64,000 nt of DNA from Microbacterium sp. T32 (GCF_001619615.1 NZ_LQQP01000008.1:1-64000), one strand, 5' to 3'; positions 1 to 9,755 are shown, counted from the first letter of the stretch. Notes: a model not told the origin generated them from the sequence alone. Numbers and translations are program-made.

Positions 1-71
1 GCCACCCCCGACCGAACCGCCACCCCCGACCAACCCGGCACCCCCGACCAACCCGCCACCCCCGGCCGACC
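1..71. repeat. 18-bp proline-codon tandem repeat (about 4 copies)
   Basis: Four imperfect copies of an 18-bp unit (GCCACCCCCGACCAACCC-like) at 1-18, 19-36, 37-54 and 55-71. The period is six codons, so in frame 2 it encodes Pro-rich repeats. It lies in the presumed tail of a DUF222/HNH gene and probably varies in copy number by slippage. Confidence 0.8.
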
Positions 72-97
72 ATGTACGCGAACCGGCACCGTTCTGA
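2..97 (+). CDS. C-terminal tail of a DUF222/HNH endonuclease-like protein (5' part outside the window)
   Basis: Frame 2 is open from the window edge to TGA at 95-97 and encodes about 31 Pro/Thr/Asn-rich residues. Bases 66-95 match 13293-13322 with one mismatch, which is the 3' end and flank of the complete DUF222/HNH gene at 11956-13302. A one-base deletion and loss of the TGA give this copy a longer tail than the second copy. The assignment rests on that flank similarity and the Pro-rich ending; no catalytic part is visible. Confidence 0.4.
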   Translation, partial: PPPTEPPPPTNPAPPTNPPPPADHVREPAPF

Positions 98-215
98 ACC
101 TCAGCCGGGCCGTTCTGAGCGGCCCGGCCGGGCGGATGCGGAGTAGGCGAAGCGGGCGTCCGGCCGTGCGCGATCAGCGCGGCTTGGACAAGAGATGTAC
201 GGGTCGACGAAGGGT

Positions 216-323
216 TCAGTCACGATATCCGCCGCGCGTGACCTTCGCGATGACGTCCGCGGTGGAGATCTTCCCGTCGACGTAGAGGTTGGGGTCGTCG
301 ATCATCTCGCGGGTCGGCTCCAT
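216..323 (-). CDS. Small 35-aa ORF downstream of the ABC transporter operon
   Basis: A short reading frame begins with ATG (321-323) 20 nt after the stop of the last ABC ATPase gene, on the same strand. It encodes a 35-residue polar peptide ending ..KVTRGGYRD. A GAGAGGA stretch lies about 14 nt upstream of the ATG, which is far for a ribosome-binding site. Codons are GC3-rich like neighbouring genes. I do not recognise the family; it could be a small accessory protein of the transporter or a chance ORF. Bases 98-215 hold no feature I can support. Confidence 0.35.
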   Translation of the reverse strand: MEPTREMIDDPNLYVDGKISTADVIAKVTRGGYRD

Positions 324-342
324 GTTCCCCGGCGGGGTCCTC

Positions 343-1156
<814 letters not shown>

Positions 1157-1164
<8 letters not shown>

Positions 1165-2839
1165 GGTCGCGCTCCTCGAGGGGACGGGGGACGGTGGTCA
1201 GGGTCGGAGTCGCGGCCAGCAGGGCGCGCGTGTAGGGGTGCTGCACCTCGCGTCGCCGGAGCTGGTCGGCGGTCAGGCGTTCGACGATCTCGCCGGTACG
1301 CATCACGAGCACCCGGTCGCACAGGGCCTCCACCACACCGATGTCGTGCGAGATGAAGAGGACCGCGGTGCCGTGGTCCCTGTTCAGGCGCTTGAGCTGC
1401 CGCAGCACGTCGGCCTGCACGGTGACGTCGAGCGCCGTCGTCGGCTCGTCGGCGATCAGCAGGCGCGGGTCGGTGACGAGGGAGCTCGCGATTCCGGCGC
1501 GCTGCAGCATGCCGCCCGAGAGGTGGAAGGGGTGCTGCCCCATCACCCGTTCCGGCTCGCGGATGCGCATCTCGGCGAGGCCGTCGCGCAGGCGGGTGCG
1601 GGACGCTCGTCTCGACAGGCCCAGGTGCACGCGGGCCACTTCCGTCAGCTGTGCGCCCATGCGGAGGGCCGGGTTGAAGGTCGAACCCGGGTCCTGGTAG
1701 ACCAGCCCGATCTCCCGGGCGAGGCGCGAACGGTGCCCCGGTGACGACAGGTCGAGGTCGTCGAGGCGGAGCACATCGGCATCCACGGTCACCCCGTCGG
1801 CCTGCAGCCGCGCGAGCGACATCGCGGTCATCGACTTGCCCGACCCCGACTCGCCCACGAGGCCGAGGATCTCCCCGGCGGCGATCTCGAACGAGATGTC
1901 ATCGACGAGCGTCTTGCCGCTCGGGGCGCGGACGGTCAGCCCGCGCACCTCGACGAGAGCCTCGGGGTGGGCCGCGGCGCCCGACGCGCGCCGGCGGGAC
2001 GCGAGCGCGCGGGTGCCCCGAGAGCTGCGCGGGTCGAGCCACACCGCCAGCCCGTCGCCCGCGAGCATCGCGGCGACGCCGGCGAACACGAGCATCACCG
2101 AGGGGCCCACGACCTGCAGCGGCTGCGAGTACACCGCGGGCAGGCCTTCGTTCAGGAGGCGCCCCCAGTCGAAGTCGGGGCTCTGCACGCCGAGTCCCAC
2201 GAACGACAGGCTGGAGATGTCCAGCAGTGTCAGCGCGAAGCTCGACGCGATGAGCACCAGGAGCGGCCCGGAGATGTTGGGCAGCAGGTGGCGCGAGAAG
2301 AGGCGGAAACGCGGGACGCCGAGCAGCCTCGCTGTCCCGACGTAATCGCGGGTGGCGACGGCGCCGGTCATGTTCGAGGTGATGCGGGCGAAGCTGGGGA
2401 CCCCGGCGAGCGCGATCGCGACGATCGCGGACAGCGTCCCGGCCCCGAGGATCGCGGCGATCACGAGCGCGAGGATCAGCGACGGGAACGCGACCGTGGA
2501 GTCGATGACGCGCAGCACGGCTTCGCGGAGCCCGCGCGGACCGACCCACACGAGCCCGCCGATGAGCACGCCCAGCACGACCGATCCGGCCGTGGCCGCC
2601 GCGGCCATGAGGAGGGTCAGGCGGGTGGCGACGAGGGTGCGGGCGAGCACGTCGCGGCCGAGGTCGTCGGTGCCGAGCCAGTGCGCGGCCGAAGGCAGGG
2701 ACCGGGTGTCGGGCGTCACCGTGGTCGCGGCGGCACCCCACACGAGGGGCGCGACGACAGCGACGAGCACCAGGATGCCGAGCATGACGAGACCGGCGAT
2801 GAGGGAGGCCGGGACGGGGCGGGAGCGGCGTTCAGACAT
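1157..2839 (-). CDS. Fused DppC-type permease and DppD-type ATPase
   Basis: 560 aa. Residues about 1-275 form a DppC-like inner-membrane permease: an N-terminal membrane helix, then the binding-protein-dependent permease core with an EAA-like cytoplasmic loop. After a basic linker, residues about 295-560 form an ABC ATPase with Walker A GESGSGKS (around 335), signature LSGGMLQRA and Walker B LLIADEPTTALD. DppC and DppD are usually separate proteins; here they are one reading frame with no internal stop. The ATG start overlaps the dppB stop by 8 bp and its own end overlaps the dppF start by 8 bp. Fusion is seen; its effect on transporter stoichiometry is inferred. Confidence 0.92.
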
Positions 2840-3851
2840 GCGTCGGGCCTCCGAGGGTGCGGGGATCGATGAGGCCCAGCACGACGTCGATGAGCAGGTT
2901 GATGAGGATCGCCAAGGCGCCGACGGTCAGGACGATGCCCTGGATGACGGGGAAGTCGCGGAAGATGATCGCCTGCACGACCTCGAGACCCAGGCCGGGC
3001 AGGCTGAACACCGTCTCGATGACGATGGCGCCACCGAGCATGCTCGCGAGGATCAGGCCCGTGAGCGTCAGGGTGCTGGCCATGAGGTTGGGCAGCGCGT
3101 GCCGGATGTAGAGGCGCGCGGCCGGGAGCCGGCGGCCCCGCGCGGTGCGGATGTAGTCCTGGTGGAGCACCGCGTAGGTCTCCTGCACGACGACGCGGGC
3201 TACGGCGAACGTTGGGCCGAGGGCCAGAGCGAGGATCGGCAGCACGTAGGCGGACTGCGTCGACGCTCCGCCGGCCGGCAGGACCTTCAACCAGATCGCG
3301 AACACGACCACGAGCAGAGTGCCCGCCACGTACGCCGGGACCGAGGCGAAGAACCCGGCGACCGCGCCGAAACCGACGGCCAGCCAGGGGCGGCGACCGC
3401 TGCGGGTCAGCACCCCGACGGTCATGCCGACCGGGATGGCGACCAGGAGGACGACGACGATCGCGCCGAGCGCCGTCGTCGCGGTGTACGGGAGCTTCGT
3501 GGCGATCGTGTCGGTGACGGGCGTGTTGTAGCGGAAGCTCTGTCCGAGATCGAACGTGAACAGCCCTCGCAGGTAGTCGAGGAACTGCACCGGCAGCGGG
3601 TCGTTCAGGTGCAGGCGTTCCCGGAGCGCCGCGACCGCGTCGGGCGAGGCGTTGGGCCCCAGGATCGCCACCGCGGGGTCGCCCGGGATGAGCGGGACGA
3701 TGAGGAACGTCAGCAGGACGAGGAGCGCCAGCGAGAGCGCGAGCCCGCCGAGGCGGCGGAGGGCGAACGAGCCCCACCCGCTGCCCCCGCCCCGCCGTCG
3801 CACCGGCGGAGCGGGGGCCTCGGCTATCACCGCGAGGTCGACGCCCGACAT
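2832..3851 (-). CDS. Peptide/substrate ABC transporter permease (DppB type)
   Basis: 339 aa, six-helix DppB/OppB family permease. The N terminus is a cytoplasmic Pro/Arg/Gly-rich stretch, then the first membrane helix near residues 33-55 and the family motif FLIVPLIPGDPA. The ATG (3849-3851) shares its A with the amidase stop codon (TGATG), so the frame that extends further upstream is a shadow of the amidase. It forms the membrane channel with the permease half of the fused protein downstream. Same operon as the amidase and binding protein, which suggests uptake of a peptide- or amide-like substrate. Confidence 0.92.
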   Translation of the reverse strand: MSGVDLAVIAEAPAPPVRRRGGGSGWGSFALRRLGGLALSLALLVLLTFLIVPLIPGDPAVAILGPNASPDAVAALRERLHLNDPLPVQFLDYLRGLFTFDLGQSFRYNTPVTDTIATKLPYTATTALGAIVVVLLVAIPVGMTVGVLTRSGRRPWLAVGFGAVAGFFASVPAYVAGTLLVVVFAIWLKVLPAGGASTQSAYVLPILALALGPTFAVARVVVQETYAVLHQDYIRTARGRRLPAARLYIRHALPNLMASTLTLTGLILASMLGGAIVIETVFSLPGLGLEVVQAIIFRDFPVIQGIVLTVGALAILINLLIDVVLGLIDPRTLGGPTHV

Positions 3852-5290
3852 CAGTCCCCCGTGTTCCCGGTGAGGGCGGCGCCGCGGGCGATCGGAGCCT
3901 GACGGTGCTGCCAGTCGAACACGGGCTCGAGCTCGGCACCGAGCCGCAGGAGCGTCGCCTCGTCGTACGGTGCGCCGACCAGCTGCGCACCCAGAGGCAT
4001 CCCGTTCGCCCCGGTGTGCACCGGGAGCGAGATCGCCGGGAGACCCGCGATGTTGCAGAACGCCGTGAATGAGATCGTCGAGAACTCCGTCAGGCGCTCG
4101 CCCGCGGGATCCTCGTTGGCCTCGTCGTACACGGAGCCCACGAGCGGCGTCGGGACGGCGGTGGTGGGCGTCAGCAGCACGTCGAAGTCGCGCCCCCACT
4201 GAGCGTTGACCTGACGCGTCTCCCACTGCAGGAGCGCGGCGATCTCGGCATACTCGCCCGCGTGGAAGGATGCCGCACGGTCGTAGCGGTACCGGATGTA
4301 GGGCTCGAGCTTGTCGGCATCCTCGATCGGGGAGGCCCAGGTCGAGGCGCTGATGATGAGATCGGCGAACCCGCGCGTCGCGCGCTCGCTGAAGAGGAAC
4401 GGCGACACCGGCGTGACGTGGTGGCCGAGCGCCTCGAGGGCGCGCGCCGCGACGAGCGCCGCCTCGCGGTTCTCGGGATGCACGGCTACGCCGGTCGGCG
4501 CCTCGAGCAGCAGGCCGACGCGCAGCCGCGGCCCGGCGGCGCGGATCTCCTCGAGGTACGGGCGCGCGGGCGCGGGGGCGGAGTACCAGCCGAGCGGGTC
4601 GAGGTGGGCGAGGGTGTCGAGTACCCCTGCGGCGTCCTCGATGGTGCGCGTGATGGCGCCCTCCGTGGTCGAGTGCTCCCACGCGCGGACGTCGTTCGGG
4701 ATGCGGCCGCGGCTCGGCTTGAGGCCCACGAGTCCGGTCGCCGCCGAGGGCACGCGGATCGAGCCGCCGCCGTCCGAGGCGTTGGCGATGGGGGAGATGT
4801 CGGCCGCGACCGCGGCGGAGGCCCCGCCCGACGAACCGCCGGAGGTGTAGTCGAGGTTCCAGGGGTTGCGCGTCTTGCCGTGGCGGGTGTTCTCGGTGGC
4901 GGTAAGCGCGCCGAACTCGGGGCTGTTCGAGCGCCCGAAGAGCACGAAGCCGGCGTTCTCGATGAGGTCGACGGTGATCTCGTTGGCTTCGGCGGGGCGC
5001 TCCGCCACGGACATCGACGAGTAGGTGAGGGGCTGGTTCCGGACCCCCACGAGGTCCTTGATCGGCATCGGCACGCCTTCGAACGGGCGCGCCTCGCCGC
5101 GGCGGAGTCGGTCGTCGGATTCACGGGCGCGGCGCAGAACGTCGTCGCGGTCGATCCACACGATCGCGTTGACGGCGGGGTTCACCTCGTCGAGGCGGTC
5201 GAGGTAGTGCTGGGCGGTCTCCACGGCGGAGACCTCGCCCGCGCGCAGCTTCCGCGCGAGTTCGGTGGCGGAGATGGAGGAGGAGATCAT
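3851..5290 (-). CDS. Amidase signature family amidohydrolase
   Basis: 479 aa, cytoplasmic Ser-cisSer-Lys hydrolase that cleaves carboxamides or aryl/acyl amides. Lys78 (PIKDLVG), Ser153 (SGGSSGG) and Ser177 (DGGGSIR) fit the catalytic triad, with the 24-residue Ser-Ser spacing of the family. Start ATG 5288-5290 follows AAGGGA. It sits between the binding-protein gene (47 nt gap) and dppB (stop/start overlap), so the imported compound is probably hydrolysed by this enzyme. Glutamyl-tRNA amidotransferase GatA is a homologous alternative, but no gatB/gatC is present here. Confidence 0.9.
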   Translation of the reverse strand: MISSSISATELARKLRAGEVSAVETAQHYLDRLDEVNPAVNAIVWIDRDDVLRRARESDDRLRRGEARPFEGVPMPIKDLVGVRNQPLTYSSMSVAERPAEANEITVDLIENAGFVLFGRSNSPEFGALTATENTRHGKTRNPWNLDYTSGGSSGGASAAVAADISPIANASDGGGSIRVPSAATGLVGLKPSRGRIPNDVRAWEHSTTEGAITRTIEDAAGVLDTLAHLDPLGWYSAPAPARPYLEEIRAAGPRLRVGLLLEAPTGVAVHPENREAALVAARALEALGHHVTPVSPFLFSERATRGFADLIISASTWASPIEDADKLEPYIRYRYDRAASFHAGEYAEIAALLQWETRQVNAQWGRDFDVLLTPTTAVPTPLVGSVYDEANEDPAGERLTEFSTISFTAFCNIAGLPAISLPVHTGANGMPLGAQLVGAPYDEATLLRLGAELEPVFDWQHRQAPIARGAALTGNTGD

Positions 5291-5337
5291 GATGGTTCCC
5301 TTCGGGGCGCCGGGCACGCGGCCCGGCGCCCTCGTGA

Positions 5338-6894
5338 TCACTGGGCGATACGGAAGATCGGGTCGTCGAGGGCTCCGCCGAGCATCTGCACGGTGAAGCC
5401 GGGGCGGGAGGCGTAGATGAACGCGTCGTTCAGCAGCGGGAGCGTGTCGGAGCGGTCGATGAGCGCCTGCACGGCGGTGTCGAGCTGTCCGCATCGCGCC
5501 TTCTGGTCGGCCTCCGCGTTGGCCGCGGCGAACGCCGCGGATGCCGCGTCGTTCGTCACGGCGCCGTAGTTCGTGCCGCCCTGGTCGATGGTCGGACCGG
5601 TGAGGTTCAGCAGCGGGCTCGCCAGCGACCCGAGGAAGTTCAGGTCGGCGAACACGGTCAGGTCCCAGTCGCCGGGCTTGGCGACGACGGTCGTGATCCA
5701 GCTGCCGACGTCGGTGTTCGTCAGGTCGACCGTCGCCCCGGCGGCGCGGAGCGCCTCGGCGATGTACTCGTTGCCGGCACCGGCGGGGCCGATGATCGTC
5801 GGCGCGACGAGACGGATGGTCTTGCCCGACAGGGCGGAGGTCGCGGCGGCCACGTTCTGCGACGGAATGGCGATCTTCGAGTCGGCGACGCAGGCGACGT
5901 CGGGGGCGCCGAGGTTCGTCAGCACGTCACCGGTGTCCTGCGACGTGACGTTGCCGAACATGGCGCGGTCGATCGCCTCGACGACGCCCTTACGGGTCGC
6001 CTGGTCCGTGAAGGGGCTGCCCTCGCGCTCGTTGAAGATCAGGTAGCTGTCGGAGAAGTGGTCGACGGTCACGGTGTACCCCGGCTGCCCCTGGAACCGG
6101 TCGCGGGTCGTGGCCTGGATCTTGCCGATGTCGAGCTGCCCGCCCAGGATGAGGTTCGCGGTCGCGGTCGCGTCCGGCGAGACGGTGTACTCGAGGTTCT
6201 TCGCGGGGGTGCCGGCCACGGCGGTGCTCCACTTCGGCCAGGCGGCGTAGTCGTCGCGCAGGGCGAAGTCGTACTTCACACCGGGCTCGGCGGAGGTCAG
6301 GACGTACGGGCCCGATTCGCTGCCCTTCGCCGTGCCCGCCGCGAGGCCCGCGGGGTCGGCCAGACCGGCGGGGCAGATGATGCCGCTGCTGGCCACCGAC
6401 ATGGCATCCACCATGTACGGCCACGGGTTCGTGATGTCGATCGTGACGGTGCCGGCGGCGTCGTCGGCGGTGATGGTGGGGGTGTTGCCGGGGCCGAAGG
6501 TGTAGACGACCTGGGTCGAGCCGCTGTTCGGGCGGGCGAAGTAGTCGAGCGAGTTCTTCACCACGGTCGCGGTGATCTTGGTCCCGTCCGAGCACGTGGC
6601 GTCGGTGCGCAGCGTGAACGTCGCCTGCGTGGGCGTGGAGGTCCACGCGGTCGCGAGGCCCGGGACGAGTCCGCCGGCGTCGCGCCGGACGAGGGTGTCG
6701 TACGCGGTCCGCGCCAGCAGGAAGTCCGGCAGCGAGGTGCTCAGTGTCGGGTCGAACGTCGCGGGGATGTCGATGGTCGTGCGGATGGTGTCGGTGGACG
6801 GAGACGTCGTCGAGGACGTCGTCGTGCACCCGGCCGTCGCGATCGCGACGGTCAGTGCGAGGGATGCGGCGATGACGCCGTGTCGCTTTCTCAT
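5338..6894 (-). CDS. Extracellular solute-binding lipoprotein, family 5 (DppA/OppA type)
   Basis: 518 aa. The signal peptide ends in a lipobox (IATAGC) with Cys23 as the lipidation site, then a Ser/Thr linker and a family 5 peptide/nickel-binding fold. It would capture the substrate outside the membrane and deliver it to the DppB/DppCD/DppF importer encoded just downstream. Start ATG at 6892-6894 has GAGAGG upstream. It is 55 nt after the DUF3237 gene and in the same operon. The family is clear, but ligand specificity cannot be read from the sequence. Confidence 0.93.
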   Translation of the reverse strand: MRKRHGVIAASLALTVAIATAGCTTTSSTTSPSTDTIRTTIDIPATFDPTLSTSLPDFLLARTAYDTLVRRDAGGLVPGLATAWTSTPTQATFTLRTDATCSDGTKITATVVKNSLDYFARPNSGSTQVVYTFGPGNTPTITADDAAGTVTIDITNPWPYMVDAMSVASSGIICPAGLADPAGLAAGTAKGSESGPYVLTSAEPGVKYDFALRDDYAAWPKWSTAVAGTPAKNLEYTVSPDATATANLILGGQLDIGKIQATTRDRFQGQPGYTVTVDHFSDSYLIFNEREGSPFTDQATRKGVVEAIDRAMFGNVTSQDTGDVLTNLGAPDVACVADSKIAIPSQNVAAATSALSGKTIRLVAPTIIGPAGAGNEYIAEALRAAGATVDLTNTDVGSWITTVVAKPGDWDLTVFADLNFLGSLASPLLNLTGPTIDQGGTNYGAVTNDAASAAFAAANAEADQKARCGQLDTAVQALIDRSDTLPLLNDAFIYASRPGFTVQMLGGALDDPIFRIAQ

Positions 6895-6949
6895 GGTCTG
6901 CCTCTCGGGTGGGTCGGGTATGGCGGGTCGGGCTGTGTCGGGGCGGGTG

Positions 6950-7375
6950 TCAGCCGAGGACCTCGTAGACGTCGATGGTCGTGTCGTCCGCGTGGGCGTA
7001 CGCGCGGCCGACGAACATCGAGCGTGTGAGCCACTGCAGGTGGGGCGCGACGGTGCGGAAGCGCGGCGTGGTGAGGAAGTACTCCCCGGCGTCGGCGGCG
7101 GACGGACGGACGACGCCGACGTTGACCACGTCGATGACGTCTCCGTCGTTGGTGCGGATCAGGTAACGCGCCTCGACGTCGTAGCTGCCGTCGGCGCGCG
7201 CGAGGCACCAGTCGCCGCCACCCGGGATGATCTCGCCCTCGACGTCTCCCGTCACCGGCCCACCGGTGATCGGGATGAATTCGAGCACGTCGTCCCCCCG
7301 CTTCTCGAGCGGGATCCCGGGGTCGACGCGAGCAACGACGGTGAAGCAGGGGCGGAGCGATGGAGCGGGTTTCAT
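6950..7375 (-). CDS. DUF3237 domain protein
   Basis: 141 aa, single DUF3237 beta-barrel-like domain (features such as VEGEIIPGGGDWC and EARYLIRTNDGD). No enzymatic activity is established for the family. Start ATG 7373-7375 is chosen because GGAGG lies 5-6 nt before it; the upstream in-frame ATG has no such site. It is the first gene of the amidase/ABC transporter operon, directly after the promoter at 7424-7452, so it probably acts on the same compound, perhaps as a small binding protein or hydrolase. Confidence 0.85.
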   Translation of the reverse strand: MKPAPSLRPCFTVVARVDPGIPLEKRGDDVLEFIPITGGPVTGDVEGEIIPGGGDWCLARADGSYDVEARYLIRTNDGDVIDVVNVGVVRPSAADAGEYFLTTPRFRTVAPHLQWLTRSMFVGRAYAHADDTTIDVYEVLG

Positions 7376-7423
7376 CTGTGCCTCCACGGCGGAAGAGCGA
7401 CGCATCGTTGCGTGGTTTCCCCG

Positions 7424-7452
7424 AGTATCCCGATAGTGGATGCACTAGTCAA
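7424..7452 (-). promoter_or_regulatory. Sigma-70-like promoter of the DUF3237/amidase/ABC operon
   Basis: Reading the minus strand: TTGACT (7447-7452), a 17-bp spacer, then GATACT (7424-7429), about 49 nt before the DUF3237 start codon. Both boxes match consensus well for this GC-rich genome. The -35 box lies inside the spacer of an inverted repeat (7434-7464), which would allow repression. Confidence 0.7.
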
Positions 7453-7464
7453 CAGCATTCACTA
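7434..7464. promoter_or_regulatory. Inverted-repeat operator between DUF3237 operon and SDR
   Basis: TAGTGGATGC (7434-7443) and GCATTCACTA (7455-7464) are inverted repeats of 10 nt with one mismatch, separated by 11 nt that contain the -35 box of the divergent operon. The TetR gene at 8492 is the nearest candidate regulator; this pairing is inferred. Confidence 0.6.
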
Positions 7465-7556
7465 ACTCGTAACATCAGGCGACGGCATCCGAAATTTCCT
7501 CGACAAAGTCGGGGCTCGGGGCGTGCAGGATGGAACGACGGAGAAGGAGACCCACC

Positions 7557-8327
7557 ATGACCGAGCGCACCAGCGACATCGCCATCGTCACCGGGGCGGG
7601 CAGTCCCGAGGGGATCGGCATGGCGTCGGCGCTGCTCCTCGGGCGGGCCGGAATGCGCGTGGTCGTCGCCTCGACCACGGATCGCATCCACGAGCGCGTC
7701 GCCGAGTTGCGCGCCGCCGGAGTGGATGCGCACGGCGTCGCCGCCGACCTGACCCGCGCGGACGGAGTGGATGCCGTCCTGGCCGCCGCCCTCGACGCCT
7801 TCGGCGCACCGACCGTCCTCGTGAACAACGCGGGCATGACATCGACGTCGAACCCCGACGAGCCGGCATCCATCGACGAGATCTCCATCGCGCAGTGGAC
7901 CGCCTCGATCGACCGGAACCTCACGACCGCGCTCCGGATGACGCGGGCCGTCCTCCCGGGCATGCGCGCGGCCGGCTACGGGCGGGTGGTGAACGTCGCC
8001 TCGATCTCGGGCCCCGTCATGGCGTACACGGGCGACGTCGCGTACCACGCGGCGAAGGCCGGGATGCTCGGTCTCACTCGTGCCGCCGCCGTTGACGTCG
8101 CGGCGGCCGGCATCACCGTGAACGCCGTCGCGCCGGGCTGGATCGCCACGTCCTCGTCGAGCGAGCACGAGCGCGCGATGGGGCGCGCGACCCCCGTCGG
8201 CCGCCCGGGAACGCCGCACGAGGTGGCCGCGGTCGTCGCCTTCCTGGCGTCGCCCGGGGCGTCCTACGTCACAGGGCAATTGCTCGTGGTCGATGGCGCG
8301 AACTCGATCAACGAGGAGCGCGGATGA
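7557..8327 (+). CDS. SDR family NAD(P)-dependent oxidoreductase (FabG-like)
   Basis: 256 aa classical short-chain dehydrogenase/reductase. It has the dinucleotide-binding TGAGSPEGIG near the N terminus, NNAG, and catalytic Tyr163 and Lys167 (YHAAK) with an upstream ASISG serine. Start ATG 7557 follows GAAGGAGA; an earlier in-frame ATG lacks a site. It is divergent from the amidase/transporter operon and upstream of a TetR gene, so it may oxidise or reduce a product of the same pathway. Substrate unknown. Bases 8328-8491 hold no clear feature. Confidence 0.9.
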   Translation: MTERTSDIAIVTGAGSPEGIGMASALLLGRAGMRVVVASTTDRIHERVAELRAAGVDAHGVAADLTRADGVDAVLAAALDAFGAPTVLVNNAGMTSTSNPDEPASIDEISIAQWTASIDRNLTTALRMTRAVLPGMRAAGYGRVVNVASISGPVMAYTGDVAYHAAKAGMLGLTRAAAVDVAAAGITVNAVAPGWIATSSSSEHERAMGRATPVGRPGTPHEVAAVVAFLASPGASYVTGQLLVVDGANSINEERG

Positions 8328-8491
8328 GCGTCGACGACGGCGGGATGCCATGACGACGCGCCGTTCGGGAGGGCGGTGATGCGTCCGCCCGGGCCTCGGG
8401 CGTGCGGACGACCGGATAGCCTGGCCTCCGCGCCACGCGAGGCCGCCGGTCCGCGGGGCGCGCGAACCGGACGCCAGATCGGGGGGTCGTC

Positions 8492-9163
8492 ATGACCGAG
8501 GAAATCAGGACCCGACGCAAGCGGGGGTCCATCACTCGCGCCGAGATCGTCGAGGCCGCGCTGCGGCTGATGGACGGCGAGGGCGAGTCCGCCCTGACCT
8601 TCTCGCGGCTCGGAGCCGAGTTGAAGTCCTCGCCGACCGCGGTGTACCGGCACTTCACGAGTCGTGACGAGCTGCTCGAGGCGCTCGCCGACCACCTCGA
8701 CGGCATCTCGCTCGCGGGTTACGTGCCCACCGACGACTGGCGCGCGGATCTGACCGACCTGGCCTGGCGCGCGTGGCACACCGCCGAAGCGCACCCGGCC
8801 GCGGCGGCGCTGACACTCCTCACGGTCGCGAACAGCATCAACGAACTGCGCGCGGTGGAGTGGATCCTGCGGGCGATGGCGGTCGCCGGCCTCCGCGGAC
8901 GCGCGGCCGTCGTGCAGTACCAGGTGTACGCGCAGACCGTGCTGGGCGCCGCGTCCGCCTACGGTGCGCGCCTCGCGAGCGCGCGAAGCCGCGAGGTCGC
9001 GGACGGCTGGATCCAGGTGTACGCGCCCACAGACCCGTCGCAGTACCCGCACGCCGAGGCCGCGAAGGCGGACCTGGCGATGATCAACTACCGCGAGGTG
9101 TTCGCGCAGCAGCTCGAGATGTACCTGTCGGCGCTCGAGCTGACCGTGGCACGGACCGGCTGA
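8492..9163 (+). CDS. TetR/AcrR family transcriptional regulator
   Basis: 223 aa. The N-terminal TetR helix-turn-helix spans residues about 15-60, with the typical SPTAVYRHFTSRDELLEAL. The C-terminal ligand domain looks like TetR_C and is otherwise unspecific. It lies 164 nt after the SDR in the same direction, with no intervening gene. A plausible target is the inverted repeat at 7434-7464 controlling the divergent operon; this is inference. Confidence 0.9.
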   Translation: MTEEIRTRRKRGSITRAEIVEAALRLMDGEGESALTFSRLGAELKSSPTAVYRHFTSRDELLEALADHLDGISLAGYVPTDDWRADLTDLAWRAWHTAEAHPAAAALTLLTVANSINELRAVEWILRAMAVAGLRGRAAVVQYQVYAQTVLGAASAYGARLASARSREVADGWIQVYAPTDPSQYPHAEAAKADLAMINYREVFAQQLEMYLSALELTVARTG

Positions 9164-9190
9164 ATCGCGGACGTGGGTTCGTGCGGCCGC

Positions 9191-9676
9191 TCAGCCGAGC
9201 GTGACGAGTCGCCCCTCCCACGGCCCGGGCCGTCGCCACGCGACCTCGTGGTCGACGTCGAGCAGTGCGCCGCAGTGCTCGCAGACCTCCGATCGATCGG
9301 ATGCCACGCCGCAGGCGCCGCAGATCACGGTGAACGCCGGAGTCTCGTTCTCGGATGGACGGTGCTCGTGCGCCCAGGCCGCATAGGCCTGCAGGATCGG
9401 CAGCGCGTCGGTCGCGGCGCGCGTGGGGAAGTACTCGACGCGCGGGCGCGGTCCGGTCGTGTACGGCCGGGCCTCGAGCAGCCCCGCCGACACCATGCCG
9501 GACAACCGGGACGAGAGCACGTTGTCGGCGGCATCCAGTCGCCGCTTGAAGTCGTCGAAGCGACGTGCGCCGGCGAGCACCTCGCGAAGGATCAGTAGCA
9601 CCCACGGGTCGCCGACGGCGTCGATCCCGCGCGCGATCGGGCAGACGTTCCCGCTCCAGTCGGACCTCAGGGGCAT
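9191..9676 (-). CDS. HxlR family transcriptional regulator with C-terminal zinc-ribbon-like motif
   Basis: 161 aa. The winged-helix HxlR domain covers residues about 5-100 (CPIARGIDAVGDPWVLLILRE). The C terminus has two CxxC pairs (CGAC and CEHC), suggesting a small zinc site. Start ATG 9674-9676 follows AGGAGG. It is divergent from an MFS transporter, and the intergenic region holds two palindromes (9692-9706, 9730-9750) that look like its operators, so it probably represses itself and the exporter. Confidence 0.9.
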   Translation of the reverse strand: MPLRSDWSGNVCPIARGIDAVGDPWVLLILREVLAGARRFDDFKRRLDAADNVLSSRLSGMVSAGLLEARPYTTGPRPRVEYFPTRAATDALPILQAYAAWAHEHRPSENETPAFTVICGACGVASDRSEVCEHCGALLDVDHEVAWRRPGPWEGRLVTLG

Positions 9677-9691
9677 GGCATCCTCCTCTGA

Positions 9692-9706
9692 CTTGCTTGA
9701 AGCAAG
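9692..9706. promoter_or_regulatory. Perfect palindrome, candidate HxlR operator 1
   Basis: CTTGCTT-G-AAGCAAG, a perfect 15-bp palindrome 16 nt upstream of the HxlR start codon. Its right half (GAAGCAAG) recurs with one change in operator 2. Confidence 0.65.
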
Positions 9707-9729
9707 CATACGCGCTAACGTTCGAGCAC

Positions 9730-9750
9730 TTACTCCTTTGAAGAAAGTAA
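9730..9750. promoter_or_regulatory. Imperfect palindrome, candidate HxlR operator 2
   Basis: TTACT...TT-G-AA...AGTAA with outer arms TTACT/AGTAA and the core CTTTGAAGAAAG. The centre (G9740) is 41 bp, about four helical turns, from the centre of operator 1 (G9699). It ends 5 nt before the GTG start of the MFS gene. Confidence 0.5.
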
Positions 9751-9755
9751 ATGAC

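Noticed and set aside
1-71. Short tandem repeats as a possible CRISPR array
   Set aside because: The 18-bp units are directly adjacent with no spacers and keep a codon frame, so they are a minisatellite in coding sequence.
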